Shown: piece by piece, positions 24,689 through 32,843 of the stretch | Numbering within the stretch: position 1 is the first letter of the stretch | Layout of the letters: each line of letters opens with the position of its first letter | Assembly: GCA_000995965.1 (NCBI GenBank) | Contig: LBYD01000001.1 | Location: forward strand, 186,001-250,000 | Source of the DNA: Candidatus Moranbacteria bacterium GW2011_GWC2_40_12 | Lineage (GTDB): Bacteria; Patescibacteria; Paceibacteria; Moranbacterales; UBA11712 | Direction of reading: 5' to 3' | Length of the DNA stretch: 64,000 nt | The notes under the pieces: model-generated | Told to the model about the DNA's origin: nothing | Database searches by the model: none | Seen by the model: only the letters and a program-made list of their open reading frames with translations | Made by a program: the position numbers and the translations under genes

Positions 24689-25030
24689 ATGAAAAAAGAT
24701 ATTCATCCAAAATACTATCCAGAAGCCAAAATTATTTGCGCTTGCGGAAACGTTATTACCACCGGATCCACGAAGCCGGAAATGAAAGTTGAGGTATGCT
24801 CTGCCTGCCATCCCTTTTACACTGGCAAGAAACGCCTGGTTGACTCCGCCGGACGCCTAGACCGCTTCAAGAAACGCTTTGAAAAATCAGCGGAAATCAA
24901 GGCGGGCATCGCCAAAAAACTGGCCTCGAAGGAGAAAAAGAGAAAAACCAAGCTGGTGATAACAAAAAAAGTTTCCAAGAAAAAAACCGCTAAAAAAGTT
25001 GCCGAAACGAAAACTACCAAAAAGAAATAA
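24689..25030 (+). CDS. rpmE: 50S ribosomal protein L31 with basic tail
   Basis: The first about 70 residues are a zinc-type L31: MKKDIHPKYYPEAKIICACGNVI with CxC, then CSACHPFYTGKKRLVDSAGRLDRFKKRF with CxxC. A C-terminal tail of about 40 residues rich in Lys, Thr and Ala is added, making 113 residues against about 70 normally. Such basic tails occur on ribosomal proteins of reduced genomes. There is no Shine-Dalgarno directly upstream; the ATG follows the repeat cluster. Confidence 0.93.
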   Translation: MKKDIHPKYYPEAKIICACGNVITTGSTKPEMKVEVCSACHPFYTGKKRLVDSAGRLDRFKKRFEKSAEIKAGIAKKLASKEKKRKTKLVITKKVSKKKTAKKVAETKTTKKK

Positions 25031-25050
25031 CCTTCAATTATATATTCGAC

Positions 25051-25073
25051 AAAACCCGCCCCAGGCGGGTTTT
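25051..25073. terminator. Bidirectional terminator between rpmE and the SemiSWEET gene
   Basis: AAAACCCGCC-CCA-GGCGGGTTTT: a perfect 10-bp dyad with A/T tracts on both sides, placed between convergent genes; it overlaps the SemiSWEET stop codon. Confidence 0.85.
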
Positions 25074-25326
25074 ACTTATAGACAAGTTTAGCCGTAACGA
25101 GCGATATGGCGAGAAGAAGTTCGAGGGTATTCATCACAATGACCGGCATTTGCCTGATGCCAATTCCGTAAATAAGAAACAAAACTAGTCCGAAAGTATA
25201 AATCAGACTCCAAAGCAAAGAAACATCAGCTGTTGATTTTGTTTTCCAGGATTTCCGGACTTGCGGAATAAGCGCAATCGCCAGCAAAGACCCCGCCGCA
25301 TAGCCTGTGAGTTGAATTGTGTCCAT
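25072..25326 (-). CDS. SemiSWEET family sugar transporter subunit
   Basis: An 84-residue protein with three hydrophobic helices, the length of a bacterial SemiSWEET half-transporter that dimerises to move sugars along their gradient. The PQ-loop signature is visible in ALIPQVRKSWKTKSTADVSLLW, and the second and third helices (YTFGLVLFLIYGIG and VMNTLELLLAISLVTAKLVY) fit the triple-helix bundle. The sugar is unknown. For a host with a reduced metabolism, passive sugar entry would be useful. It is a single gene convergent with rpmE. Confidence 0.88.
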   Translation of the reverse strand: MDTIQLTGYAAGSLLAIALIPQVRKSWKTKSTADVSLLWSLIYTFGLVLFLIYGIGIRQMPVIVMNTLELLLAISLVTAKLVYK

Positions 25327-25397
25327 TTTTATTTGCTAAATATTGTAAAATATTCAAATATATGCTATTTTTAATCAGAAATTGGATTATTCAATGA

Positions 25398-25403
25398 TAA
25401 TAT
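25398..25403 (+). promoter_or_regulatory. Extended -10 of prfA, leaderless type
   Basis: TGATAATAT, with TG one base before TAATAT. The prfA ATG starts 7 bases after the -10 box. No clear -35. Confidence 0.55.
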
Positions 25404-25410
25404 ACATTTC

Positions 25411-26478
25411 ATGAAAAGCCAAATTGACGCCGTGAAAAAAGAATACGACGCGCTGAAAAGCGAGCTCGAAAAGCCCGGCGTTGTTTCTGATGGAAAAAAA
25501 ATGAAAGAAATTGGCAAAAGAATGTCAGAGCTTGAGGAAATCAAGGCAAAAATCGACGAACTCGAGGGCATAGAAAAGAATATGCGCGAAAACGCCCAGA
25601 TTGTAAACGCGGAAAAAGATCCGGAACTCAAAGATATGGCAATGGCGGAAAACGTGAGTCTTGCCAGGAATAAAGAAAAAACTGAAAAAGAACTGCAGTC
25701 TCTTTTTATCCCCAAAGATCCAAATGATGCTAAAAGTGTAATTATGGAAATCAGGGCTGGCGCCGGCGGGGACGAATCGGCTCTTTTCGCCGCCGAGCTT
25801 CTTCGGATGTATTCGCACTTTGCCGAAAAGAACGGATGGAAAATATCCATCCTTAGTTCAAATCGAACGCCGATTGGCGGATTCAAGGAGGTTATTTTCA
25901 GTATCGAGGGAAGTGGAGCTTTTGAAAAAATGAAATATGAATCCGGAGTTCACAGGGTGCAAAGGGTTCCTGAAACTGAAAAAACCGGCCGTATCCACAC
26001 ATCGACTGTAACCGTGGCTGTCCTTCCGGAAGCCGAAGAGGTTGATATTGAGATAAATCCCGCTGACCTCCGGATTGACACATATTGCTCCTCCGGACCC
26101 GGCGGACAAAGCGTCAACACAACATATAGCGCCGTCCGCATCACACATATACCAAGCGGCACCGTTGTCACCTGCCAAGATGAAAAATCCCAGCAAAAAA
26201 ACAAGGAACGAGCCATGAAGGTCCTGCGATCCCGCATTCTCGCGTCCGAAGAGGAAAAAAGAGCCAAAGAACTCGGAGAAGCAAGGCGCGGCCAAATTGG
26301 AACCGGAGACCGCAGCGAGAAAATCAGAACTTATAATTTTCCCCAAGACCGCATAACTGACCACAGAATCAAGGAAAATTGGAGCAACATTGGAAACATT
26401 TTGGGTGGAAATCTGGACGAAGTAATTGATAAATTGCGAGAAGAGGATTTGAGACGAAAAATTGCCTCAACAGCTTGA
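25411..26478 (+). CDS. prfA: Peptide chain release factor 1
   Basis: A 355-residue RF1 of normal length that ends translation at UAA and UAG. The GGQ motif is in SSGPGGQSVNTTYSAVRITH; the codon-reading tripeptide region is RVPETEKTGRIHTS, a PxT as in RF1 rather than the SPF of RF2. The N-terminal coiled-coil domain (about 1-95) and the C-terminal DRITDHRIKENWSNIGNILGG are present. UGA is used as a stop in this window, so RF2 must be encoded elsewhere. prmC, whose product methylates the GGQ glutamine, follows about 105 bases downstream. Confidence 0.96.
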   Translation: MKSQIDAVKKEYDALKSELEKPGVVSDGKKMKEIGKRMSELEEIKAKIDELEGIEKNMRENAQIVNAEKDPELKDMAMAENVSLARNKEKTEKELQSLFIPKDPNDAKSVIMEIRAGAGGDESALFAAELLRMYSHFAEKNGWKISILSSNRTPIGGFKEVIFSIEGSGAFEKMKYESGVHRVQRVPETEKTGRIHTSTVTVAVLPEAEEVDIEINPADLRIDTYCSSGPGGQSVNTTYSAVRITHIPSGTVVTCQDEKSQQKNKERAMKVLRSRILASEEEKRAKELGEARRGQIGTGDRSEKIRTYNFPQDRITDHRIKENWSNIGNILGGNLDEVIDKLREEDLRRKIASTA

Positions 26479-26583
26479 AACTCAAATCCTATGCAAAAAC
26501 ACGTCGGAAAAGATACGAGTTATATAATTCAGCATTTTCGCTATATTTTTTCTCGAAGTTCCATATTTTGAGATCAAGTTATT

Positions 26584-27462
26584 GTGACTGTTCGACATAT
26601 TTTGCGTGACAAAAAGATACTTAGCTGCATAGCTCCTCTAGACTTGGAGCTTATTTTGTCTTTGGCCACGAATAGACCCAGGGAATATCTCTTCGCTCAT
26701 CCGGAGCAAAAATTGAGCCTCAAAGAGCTTGATAAATTCAACTCTTTTCTAATAAGGCGCAAAAAAGGCGAGCCAATTGCCTATATGACCGGCAAAAAGG
26801 AATTTTATGGCTTGGAATTCGAGGTGAACAGAAACGTTCTGATCCCCCGCCCCGAAACGGAATTGCTGGTAGAAAAAGCACTGGATCTCGTTCCCGAGGT
26901 TGAACCTTTGACTGTTATCGACGTTGGCACGGGCAGTGGAAATATTATTATTTCCGTTGTTGAAAACCTTCCGGCTAATATCCGAAAAAAAATTGATTTT
27001 TATGCCACTGATGTATCAAAAAAGGCCTTATTTAAAACAAAAAATAATGCTCAAAAACATAAAGTGGCCCAATATATAAAGTTTATCCGGTCTGATCTTT
27101 TGGAATATTTTCTCAAAAAAAAGACAAAGTTTGAAAATTTATTAATCGTTGCCAATCTTCCCTATGTTTCTGCCAGTATATACAAGAAAAATATACGTAA
27201 TCTCAGATATGAGCCAGAATTGGCATTAATAAGCGCCGAAAAGGGCCTGGGACATTATCGGCGGCTTTTGAGGCAAATTGCCGAGATTAAGTCGGATTAC
27301 GCATTACGGATTATATGTTTCGCGGAAATAAGTCCCGAACAAAAAAATGGACTGGCTAAAATTATGAAAGACGAACTGCCCGAAGCTAAAACAAATTTTG
27401 TTAAAGACTTGTCAGGAAGAAATAGAGTTGTGAAAATTAAAATAAATCGCGCTTCTAATTGA
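26584..27462 (+). CDS. prmC: Release-factor glutamine methyltransferase
   Basis: A 292-residue Rossmann-type methyltransferase starting with GTG. The N-terminal helical domain (about 1-75) contacts the release factor, RNVLIPRPETELLVEKAL is the family signature, VIDVGTGSGNIIISV binds S-adenosylmethionine, and the catalytic NPPY is here NLPY (VANLPYVSAS). The NLPY form also occurs in other reduced genomes. It modifies the glutamine of the GGQ loop in RF1, whose gene lies directly upstream, so the pair forms a functional unit. Confidence 0.93.
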   Translation: MTVRHILRDKKILSCIAPLDLELILSLATNRPREYLFAHPEQKLSLKELDKFNSFLIRRKKGEPIAYMTGKKEFYGLEFEVNRNVLIPRPETELLVEKALDLVPEVEPLTVIDVGTGSGNIIISVVENLPANIRKKIDFYATDVSKKALFKTKNNAQKHKVAQYIKFIRSDLLEYFLKKKTKFENLLIVANLPYVSASIYKKNIRNLRYEPELALISAEKGLGHYRRLLRQIAEIKSDYALRIICFAEISPEQKNGLAKIMKDELPEAKTNFVKDLSGRNRVVKIKINRASN

Positions 27463-27488
27463 CAAAAATATGCGAAAGCTGATATATT
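27459..27488 (+). promoter_or_regulatory. Promoter of the LysM-like membrane protein
   Basis: TTGACA (27459-27464), 18-base spacer, TATATT (27483-27488). It starts at the prmC stop codon and is followed by an AGAAAGG ribosome-binding site. Confidence 0.7.
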
Positions 27489-27542
27489 TCACTCAATAAT
27501 AGATCATTAAAATTAACCATACTAGAAAGGCAGGTGTACAAA

Positions 27543-28184
27543 GTGGAAAAGAATCCCAAAAATTCCGAAGAAAATAAAGAAACTTCGGAAGAAGGAGGGG
27601 AGAATATGAAAATCTGGCTTCAGGAAAACATGAGAATGCTGGTGAGTATCGTAATCGTTGTCGCTATTGCTGGAGGTATTTATGCCTACTCGAAAAGAAC
27701 CCAGCCGCAAATTGCGCAAGATGAAGCGATTGAATCGACCGAAGATGCTGAAGGCAAAATCAGCGTTATAGGCGATGATACGGACAGCGAAAAGCAGATT
27801 GCTGATGAAAAGGAGGAAGGTGAGACTGTGTCTCAGGCTCAGCCGGGTACGCAGCCGCAAGCGCCTCCAACCGAGGCAAGCCAGGAAACTGCGAACTCGT
27901 TCGTAGAAACTGCTCAGAAAGGTGACAGCACAACCAAGTTGGCCCGGAGAGCTCTGGCTAACTACCTGGAAAAGACACCCGACACAAGCCTCACCGCCGA
28001 ACACAAGATCTATATTGAGGATTATTTGCGTCGGCAAGTCGAAAACGGCAGGTTGAATGTCGGAGAATCCAGGGAATTCAGCAAAGATAACATTGCAAAT
28101 GCTGTCGAAAAATCAAAGGCACTGACCGAGAACCAGCTCAAGAATCTGGAAAAATACTCAAGCAGAGTGCCTGAACTAATGTAA
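27543..28184 (+). CDS. Membrane-anchored LysM-like surface protein
   Basis: A protein of about 213 residues, taking GTG at 27543 because the AGAAAGGCAGG ribosome-binding site is too close to the GTG at 27534. A short acidic N-terminus is followed by one transmembrane helix (MLVSIVIVVAIAGGIYAY), a disordered acidic and Pro/Gln-rich linker, and a C-terminal domain (FVETAQKGDSTTKLARRALANYL onward) resembling the LysM-like domain of Patescibacteria, including IYIEDYLRR and LNVGESREFS. Binding to peptidoglycan is inferred. It is a single-gene unit. Confidence 0.7.
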   Translation: MEKNPKNSEENKETSEEGGENMKIWLQENMRMLVSIVIVVAIAGGIYAYSKRTQPQIAQDEAIESTEDAEGKISVIGDDTDSEKQIADEKEEGETVSQAQPGTQPQAPPTEASQETANSFVETAQKGDSTTKLARRALANYLEKTPDTSLTAEHKIYIEDYLRRQVENGRLNVGESREFSKDNIANAVEKSKALTENQLKNLEKYSSRVPELM

Positions 28185-28302
28185 AAAATCTTTTCTAGGA
28201 TAACTCAAATAAAAATTGTACATTTTCACCCCGCACTTTTCCTGAGACTGATTACAGAGCGCGATGAAATATAACATGCAGTTATGGAATGGGGTTTATG
28301 GC
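28185..28302. other. Spacer without a gene
   Basis: About 118 bases between the LysM-like gene and its terminator. It contains ACATTTTCACCCCGCAC, sharing ATTTTCACCCCGC with two sites in the tRNA locus (about 20630 and 21212). No reading frame or known RNA is visible. Confidence 0.5.
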
Positions 28303-28328
28303 AAAAAACCGGCAATGACCGGTTTTTT
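28303..28328 (+). terminator. Rho-independent terminator
   Basis: AAAAAACCGG-CAATGA-CCGGTTTTTT, an A/T-flanked 4-bp G/C stem with a six-T tail on the plus strand, upstream of the PEGA-domain gene. Confidence 0.8.
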
Positions 28329-28329
28329 G

Positions 28330-28358
28330 TTTACAAAAAAGATATTTCGCGATAAGAT
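28330..28358 (+). promoter_or_regulatory. Promoter of the PEGA-domain gene, leaderless type
   Basis: TTTACA (28330-28335), 17-base spacer, TAAGAT (28353-28358), then six bases and the ATG at 28365. No Shine-Dalgarno. Confidence 0.75.
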
Positions 28359-28364
28359 TCCCTT

Positions 28365-29819
28365 ATGAGAAAAACCTTTCGTCGAATTCTTTTTTGGCTG
28401 CTAGTCCTTCTTTTTTTGGTCACCGCGCCAGTTGCCATCCTTTTTTCCCAAGGCTATCGTTTTGACCAGAACAAAATGATATTCGTTCACAGCGGGGCCA
28501 TCACTTTGAAATCTTTGCCTGCCAGCGTAAACATTTTTCTGGACGGGAAGCTTCAATCGGGAAAAAATCTCGATATCATCAATAGTTCAATGACTGTTGG
28601 TGGCTTGAGACCCGGAAATTATCACGTCGAGGCAAGTTTGGATGGGTACAGCCGTTGGGCGAAAAATGTCGAGGTTCACAGCGGGCTCTCGACGGAATTC
28701 TGGAACGTCGTTCTCGCACCGCAAAAAATGGCCGTCAGCGAACTCGAAAGCCGCAACGTTAACCGATTTTTCCCTTCCCCGTTTGGCAAAAAAACAGCTT
28801 ACCTTGAAAATATTGATGAAAATATTTCCCTTTGGATGACTAATTTCAAAGAGAACAATACTCGCCCGATCTTCACCGGAAACGACGCTTTTTTTTCAAA
28901 AGACAAACATGAAAATCTGGAATGGAACTTTAAAGAGGATCTGATCCTTGCCCCTGTAGTCCGCAACGGCCAGAGAGATTATCTCGTTGCCAGTTCTGAA
29001 GGAAATATCGAGCCTTCCTATCTTTCGGATTTAGCAAAAATGAAAGGCATGCTGAAAGCGCGGTGGAGCCCGAAAGAAAAAAATGTTGTTTATTTTATAG
29101 CCCAAGACAGCGAAAAGGTAAGCAATCTTTATTCTTTCAGCCTTGACGACAGCACTCTTGAACTTCTCATTCCGGAAATATCAGTGTATGATCTTTCTCG
29201 AAGTTCGATATTTTTTCTGCAAAAAAACAATATTCCCTTTAAAAGCGATTTGGATGGCGGCAATTTGATCCAGATAAACGACCGTCCTTTCACGAATTCG
29301 GAAATTGGAGAAAATGGCCGGCTGATTGTCTATGACGAAGATCGGCAGGTACTTATTTCTGAGAACGGCGAACTTTATGTCCGAAACAACGGAGGCGAGG
29401 ATCTCCTCAAAAAAATCGGAGACGGCATTTTGGGCGCCCAATTTTCTGACGATGGAAAAAAACTCTTATTTTGGAGTGAAAACGAAATATCAGTGATTTT
29501 TCTTCGCAAGTGGGAAGTCCAGCCTTATCGCGCTGAGAATGAAATTCAGACCATCATGCGGCTATCCACGCCTGTCGACAATGTTTTTTGGTTCCGTGAC
29601 TATGAGCATATTTTCTTTTCCGTGAAAAATAAAATCAAGCTTGTTGAGCTTGATTCCCGCGACCACCGGACCATCCTTGACATTTTTGAAAACAACCTTG
29701 CGGAATTTCCAGCCGTCTACGACAGCGGAAACGGATACTACTATTTTGTGAAAGATTCGAACGGAGAAAAGAAAATCTCCTACTTCGCTCTTCCGGAAAA
29801 GACAGGGTTTTTCGAATAG
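28365..29819 (+). CDS. Membrane-anchored PEGA-domain protein with beta-propeller-like repeats
   Basis: A 484-residue protein with an N-terminal transmembrane helix (about 8-29), then a PEGA domain (LKSLPASVNIFLDGKLQSG and LRPGNYHVEASLDGYSRW at about 48-105). The rest consists of repeats with WD40/TolB-like rhythm (SPFGKKTAYLEN, SPKEKNVVYFIAQ, SDDGKKLLFWSEN, FWFRDYEHIFFS), suggesting a six- or seven-bladed propeller outside the cell. No catalytic motif is visible. Function is likely structural or binding at the surface, by inference. It converges on the rpsI end of the ribosomal operon. Confidence 0.75.
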   Translation: MRKTFRRILFWLLVLLFLVTAPVAILFSQGYRFDQNKMIFVHSGAITLKSLPASVNIFLDGKLQSGKNLDIINSSMTVGGLRPGNYHVEASLDGYSRWAKNVEVHSGLSTEFWNVVLAPQKMAVSELESRNVNRFFPSPFGKKTAYLENIDENISLWMTNFKENNTRPIFTGNDAFFSKDKHENLEWNFKEDLILAPVVRNGQRDYLVASSEGNIEPSYLSDLAKMKGMLKARWSPKEKNVVYFIAQDSEKVSNLYSFSLDDSTLELLIPEISVYDLSRSSIFFLQKNNIPFKSDLDGGNLIQINDRPFTNSEIGENGRLIVYDEDRQVLISENGELYVRNNGGEDLLKKIGDGILGAQFSDDGKKLLFWSENEISVIFLRKWEVQPYRAENEIQTIMRLSTPVDNVFWFRDYEHIFFSVKNKIKLVELDSRDHRTILDIFENNLAEFPAVYDSGNGYYYFVKDSNGEKKISYFALPEKTGFFE

Positions 29820-29831
29820 ATATTTTTTCGG

Positions 29832-29860
29832 AAAAAGACGCCTCTGTGAAGTGTTTTTTT
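29832..29860. terminator. Candidate bidirectional terminator between the PEGA gene and rpsI
   Basis: AAAAAGACGCCTC-TGT-GAAGTGTTTTTTT forms an imperfect stem with one mismatch, with A and T tracts on each side, between convergent genes. Confidence 0.55.
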
Positions 29861-29878
29861 GCTAAAATTATCAGAAAA

Positions 29879-30352
29879 TTAGCGCTTCGAAAATTGCGGG
29901 GCGCGCCTTGCCTTTCTCAACCCGGCTTTTTTGCGCTCCACTTTTCGCGCGTCGCGGGTGAGATATCCGAGATCCCGCAACGTTTTTTTGTTAGCCTCGT
30001 TATAATTCACGAGCGCTTTAGAGATAGCGAGGCGCATCGCTTCGGCCTGGCCGCGAGGGCCACCACCTTTCGCAACGGCGTTCACTTCAAAATCGCCTTC
30101 AAAGCCAACCGCTAAAAACGGCGAAGCAATGGATCTTTGAAGTTCGGGAAAGGGAAAATAGTTCAGAAACGTCCTGTTATTTATCTTGATGCTATCGGGA
30201 ATTTTGAATTTTTCCTTGGAAACAATAATCTTCACGCTGGTTATGGCCGATTTCCGCCGTCCCAAACCGTGAAAATACCGCCGCTTGGCGGCCTTTTCAA
30301 CTTTTTTCTCTTCCTGGACCTTCTTTTTTTTCACCGGTTCTTTTTTGGCCAT
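29879..30352 (-). CDS. rpsI: 30S ribosomal protein S9
   Basis: A 157-residue S9 from the ATG at 30352; the TTG at 30361 would overlap rplM. Conserved parts are YFHGLGRRKSAITSVKI, AVAKGGGPRGQAEAMRLAISKALV and the C-terminal tail RKVERKKAGLRKARRAPQFSKR, whose last Arg contacts the P-site tRNA. An extra Lys/Glu-rich N-terminus of about 25 residues is present. It is the last gene of the ribosomal operon. Confidence 0.96.
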   Translation of the reverse strand: MAKKEPVKKKKVQEEKKVEKAAKRRYFHGLGRRKSAITSVKIIVSKEKFKIPDSIKINNRTFLNYFPFPELQRSIASPFLAVGFEGDFEVNAVAKGGGPRGQAEAMRLAISKALVNYNEANKKTLRDLGYLTRDARKVERKKAGLRKARRAPQFSKR

Positions 30353-30357
30353 AGAAT

Positions 30358-30762
30358 TCAATTTACAAAATCAACAGTCAAATTGTGGTTAGCGTCCGAA
30401 AAAACCAGCAGTCTTTTCATTCTTTTTGCCCGCAGCTTGTTTTTGGGCAGCATGCCATAAATCGCTCCCTGGACTATTTTTTCGGGGCTGACTTTCAGGA
30501 TGTCGGCCGCTGTCCTTGATCTTATGCCTCCGGGATAACCAGAAAATGTATGGTATATTTTATTTTCCATTTTTTTTCCAGATAGCCGAAGCTTGGCTGC
30601 ATTCACGAATACCGCAAAATCTCCGTTGTCGATATGCGAAACAAAATCGGCCTTCTGTTTTCCTTGGAGCACATACGCGGCTCGGGTGGCAAGTCTCCCG
30701 AGATTTTCTTTCTCGCAATCAAACAGATGATATTCTCTTTTTGCTGAATTATCCATTTTCAT
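30358..30762 (-). CDS. rplM: 50S ribosomal protein L13
   Basis: A 134-residue L13 of usual length. Visible family stretches are REYHLFDCEKENLGRLATRAAYVLQGK, FVNAAKLRLSGKKMENKIYHTFSGYPGG and the GMLPKNKLRAKRMKRLLVF motif near the C-terminus. It ends in TGA and is followed by rpsI, the standard rplM-rpsI pair, here fused onto the end of the alpha operon directly after rplQ. Confidence 0.97.
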   Translation of the reverse strand: MKMDNSAKREYHLFDCEKENLGRLATRAAYVLQGKQKADFVSHIDNGDFAVFVNAAKLRLSGKKMENKIYHTFSGYPGGIRSRTAADILKVSPEKIVQGAIYGMLPKNKLRAKRMKRLLVFSDANHNLTVDFVN

Positions 30763-31160
30763 TATTTTTTGACCTCTTCTTTCTTGATTATTTCAATGAG
30801 GGCCATTTTCGCGCTGTCGGAACGGCGGTTTCCGGTTTTGATAACCCTCACGAACCCGCTCTTCCTCGGAGGTAAACTGCCAGTGAGCTCAAAAAGGAAC
30901 TTCGACCCGATGTTCTTGGGAAAAACAGTTTTCATTTGCCTCAAAGCGGACAAAGCATCTGTCTTATTCTTTTTTCCGCCAGACAAGGAATCCTTCATTT
31001 TTCCGCAAGCTTTTTCAGCGAGAATTTTGAGTTCCTTGGCTTTCGCTTCAGTTGTCTTTATTTTACCTCTCAAAAACAGCTCTCCCATCAATATCTTGAA
31101 CAGGGCTTCCCTTTGCTTTTTCTCCCGCCCAAATTTTCGTCCTTTTTTGAGATGTTTCAT
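30762..31160 (-). CDS. rplQ: 50S ribosomal protein L17
   Basis: A 132-residue L17. The N-terminal KHLKKGRKFGREKKQREALFKILMGEL and the TEAKAKELKILAEKACGKMK region match the family, and the C-terminal RPR-like motif appears as GFVRVIKTGNRRSDSAKMALIEII. It starts six bases after rpoA ends and overlaps the first base of rplM, so it is co-transcribed. Confidence 0.95.
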   Translation of the reverse strand: MKHLKKGRKFGREKKQREALFKILMGELFLRGKIKTTEAKAKELKILAEKACGKMKDSLSGGKKNKTDALSALRQMKTVFPKNIGSKFLFELTGSLPPRKSGFVRVIKTGNRRSDSAKMALIEIIKKEEVKK

Positions 31161-31166
31161 AAATTT

Positions 31167-32138
31167 CTATGCTCTCAGCGTCAGCCCCAGATTACCAATG
31201 GCTTTTCTTATTTCCTTGATCCCTTTTTCTCCCATCCCTTCGAGATTCATCAGTTCGTTTTCCTTCAGAGACACTAAATCGGCGATAGTTTTGATATTGC
31301 TTTTTTCCAAAACATTCTGGGTTCTGGTTGAAAAAGGAATCGATGCTACTTCGAGATCCATACTATCCCCTTTCTTCACTTCGGAAATTTCTTGTTCTTT
31401 TTTTTCATCCAAGACAGCGTCCACATTCTCTGTTTCATCCGCCTTCTCTCCCGTATCCATCTCTTTTGTCGCCCCAAACTGATCAATGGCAATTTTCACT
31501 GCTTCCTGAAAGGCCTCTTCCGGCGTGATTGAGCCGTCCGTCTCGATTTCAAAAGTGATCTTATCAAAATCCGTTCTTTTTCCGACGCGCATATTTTCAA
31601 TGACATAATTCACCCTTTTTACGGGAGTGAAAATCGCATCAATTGCGATAAGTCCGATTTCTTTTTTTTCTCTTTCCTGCTGTTCAACTGGAACATAGCC
31701 CAGCCCCTTCTGGACTTCTATTTCCATTTCCATTTGCGCTTTTTTGTCAGTAATCTCGGCAATGGGCATATCCTTGTTCACAACCTCGACATCGGCTGGG
31801 CACTGAATTTGCGCAGCCGATATTTTTTTCGCCCCTTTTTCTTTAAGTGTAAGTTTCACGGGCTCATCTTTGTGGACCTTGAACCGCACTTTTTTCAAGT
31901 TGAGAATAATCTGGATTAAGTCTTCCTTGACGCCGGGCATTGTTGAAAATTCGTGGGAAATTCCTTTGATTTTTATGGAAGTGGCCGCTGCACCAGTAAG
32001 AGAAGACAAAAGTATTCTTCGAAGCGTGTTGCCGATTGTTGTTCCAAAACCAGGATGGCAAGCTTCGATTTCAATTTTTCCCAAATTTTCGCCCAATATA
32101 GAATACTTTGGTTTTTTTGGCAAACTTACTTTTAGCAT
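31167..32138 (-). CDS. rpoA: RNA polymerase alpha subunit
   Basis: A 323-residue alpha subunit of normal size. The N-terminal dimerisation domain includes GFGTTIGNTLRRILLSSLTGAAATSIKI and GLGYVPVEQQE; an acidic linker of about 25 residues follows; the C-terminal domain (IPFSTRTQNVLEKSNIKTIADLVSLKENELMNLEGMGEKGIKEI) carries the HhH region that binds UP elements and activators. It keeps the classical rpsM-rpsK-rpsD-rpoA-rplQ order. Confidence 0.97.
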   Translation of the reverse strand: MLKVSLPKKPKYSILGENLGKIEIEACHPGFGTTIGNTLRRILLSSLTGAAATSIKIKGISHEFSTMPGVKEDLIQIILNLKKVRFKVHKDEPVKLTLKEKGAKKISAAQIQCPADVEVVNKDMPIAEITDKKAQMEMEIEVQKGLGYVPVEQQEREKKEIGLIAIDAIFTPVKRVNYVIENMRVGKRTDFDKITFEIETDGSITPEEAFQEAVKIAIDQFGATKEMDTGEKADETENVDAVLDEKKEQEISEVKKGDSMDLEVASIPFSTRTQNVLEKSNIKTIADLVSLKENELMNLEGMGEKGIKEIRKAIGNLGLTLRA

Positions 32139-32197
32139 TTTTTTGTGCCTTCTTGCGCCATTGAACCGGCGAATGAAGACTGATTAATATTAAAAAT

Positions 32198-32839
32198 CTA
32201 TCTAGAATAAAATTCAACAATCACTTGCGCATCCACATGAAGATCAAGATCATTCCTGGTCGGTTTTGATTTTATTTTCACGACGATCTCATTGGGAACC
32301 GTCTCAAGCCATCCAGAAGGAGGAGTCCCCCCTTTTTTTTCTTTCAGTCTCGCCGCAAGTTGCTTGAAATATTCCCCTTTTGTTTTATTTGGCTTTGCAG
32401 AAATAACATCCCCAATTTTCACTTCGCGCGAAGGAATGTTTATTTTTTTACCGTTGATCAAGAACTGCGAATGTCCCACAAGCTGCCTGGCTGACTGCCG
32501 GCTGGGAGCAAAACCAGCCCTGAAAATCACGTTATCGAGGCGCATCTCAAGCTTTTGCATCAGAAGGTCTCCGGTAACACCGGGCTTATCCTTTACATCA
32601 TGGAAATACTTCTTGAATTGCCTTTCCATCACGCCATAAATTCTTTTTACCCGCTGTTTCATTGCCATTTGCTGGCCAAATTCTCCCTGCGGCCTTCTTC
32701 CTTTTTTTCCGTGAACACCCGGCACGTATGGTTTTCTGACCATTGCGCACTTCGGCGTCCCGCAGCGGTCGCCTTTCAAAAAGAGCTTTTCTGTCGCTCT
32801 TCGGCATAATTTGCATTTGTTTGATAAATCTCGTCCCAT
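32198..32839 (-). CDS. rpsD: 30S ribosomal protein S4, zinc-binding type
   Basis: A 213-residue S4. The N-terminus has four cysteines (CKLC and CGTPKC) that can bind zinc, followed by GVHGKKGRRPQGEFGQQMAMKQRVKRIYG and the S4 RNA-binding domain MRLDNVIFRAGFAPSRQSARQLVGHSQFLINGKKINIPS. S4 nucleates 30S assembly and in many bacteria represses its own operon. It sits 4 bases downstream of rpsK. Confidence 0.97.
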   Translation of the reverse strand: MGRDLSNKCKLCRRATEKLFLKGDRCGTPKCAMVRKPYVPGVHGKKGRRPQGEFGQQMAMKQRVKRIYGVMERQFKKYFHDVKDKPGVTGDLLMQKLEMRLDNVIFRAGFAPSRQSARQLVGHSQFLINGKKINIPSREVKIGDVISAKPNKTKGEYFKQLAARLKEKKGGTPPSGWLETVPNEIVVKIKSKPTRNDLDLHVDAQVIVEFYSR

Positions 32840-32843
32840 AAAT

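Noticed and set aside
27534..27542. GTG at 27534 as start of the LysM-like protein
   Set aside because: Only three bases separate it from the AGAAAGG ribosome-binding site; GTG at 27543 has a usable spacing.
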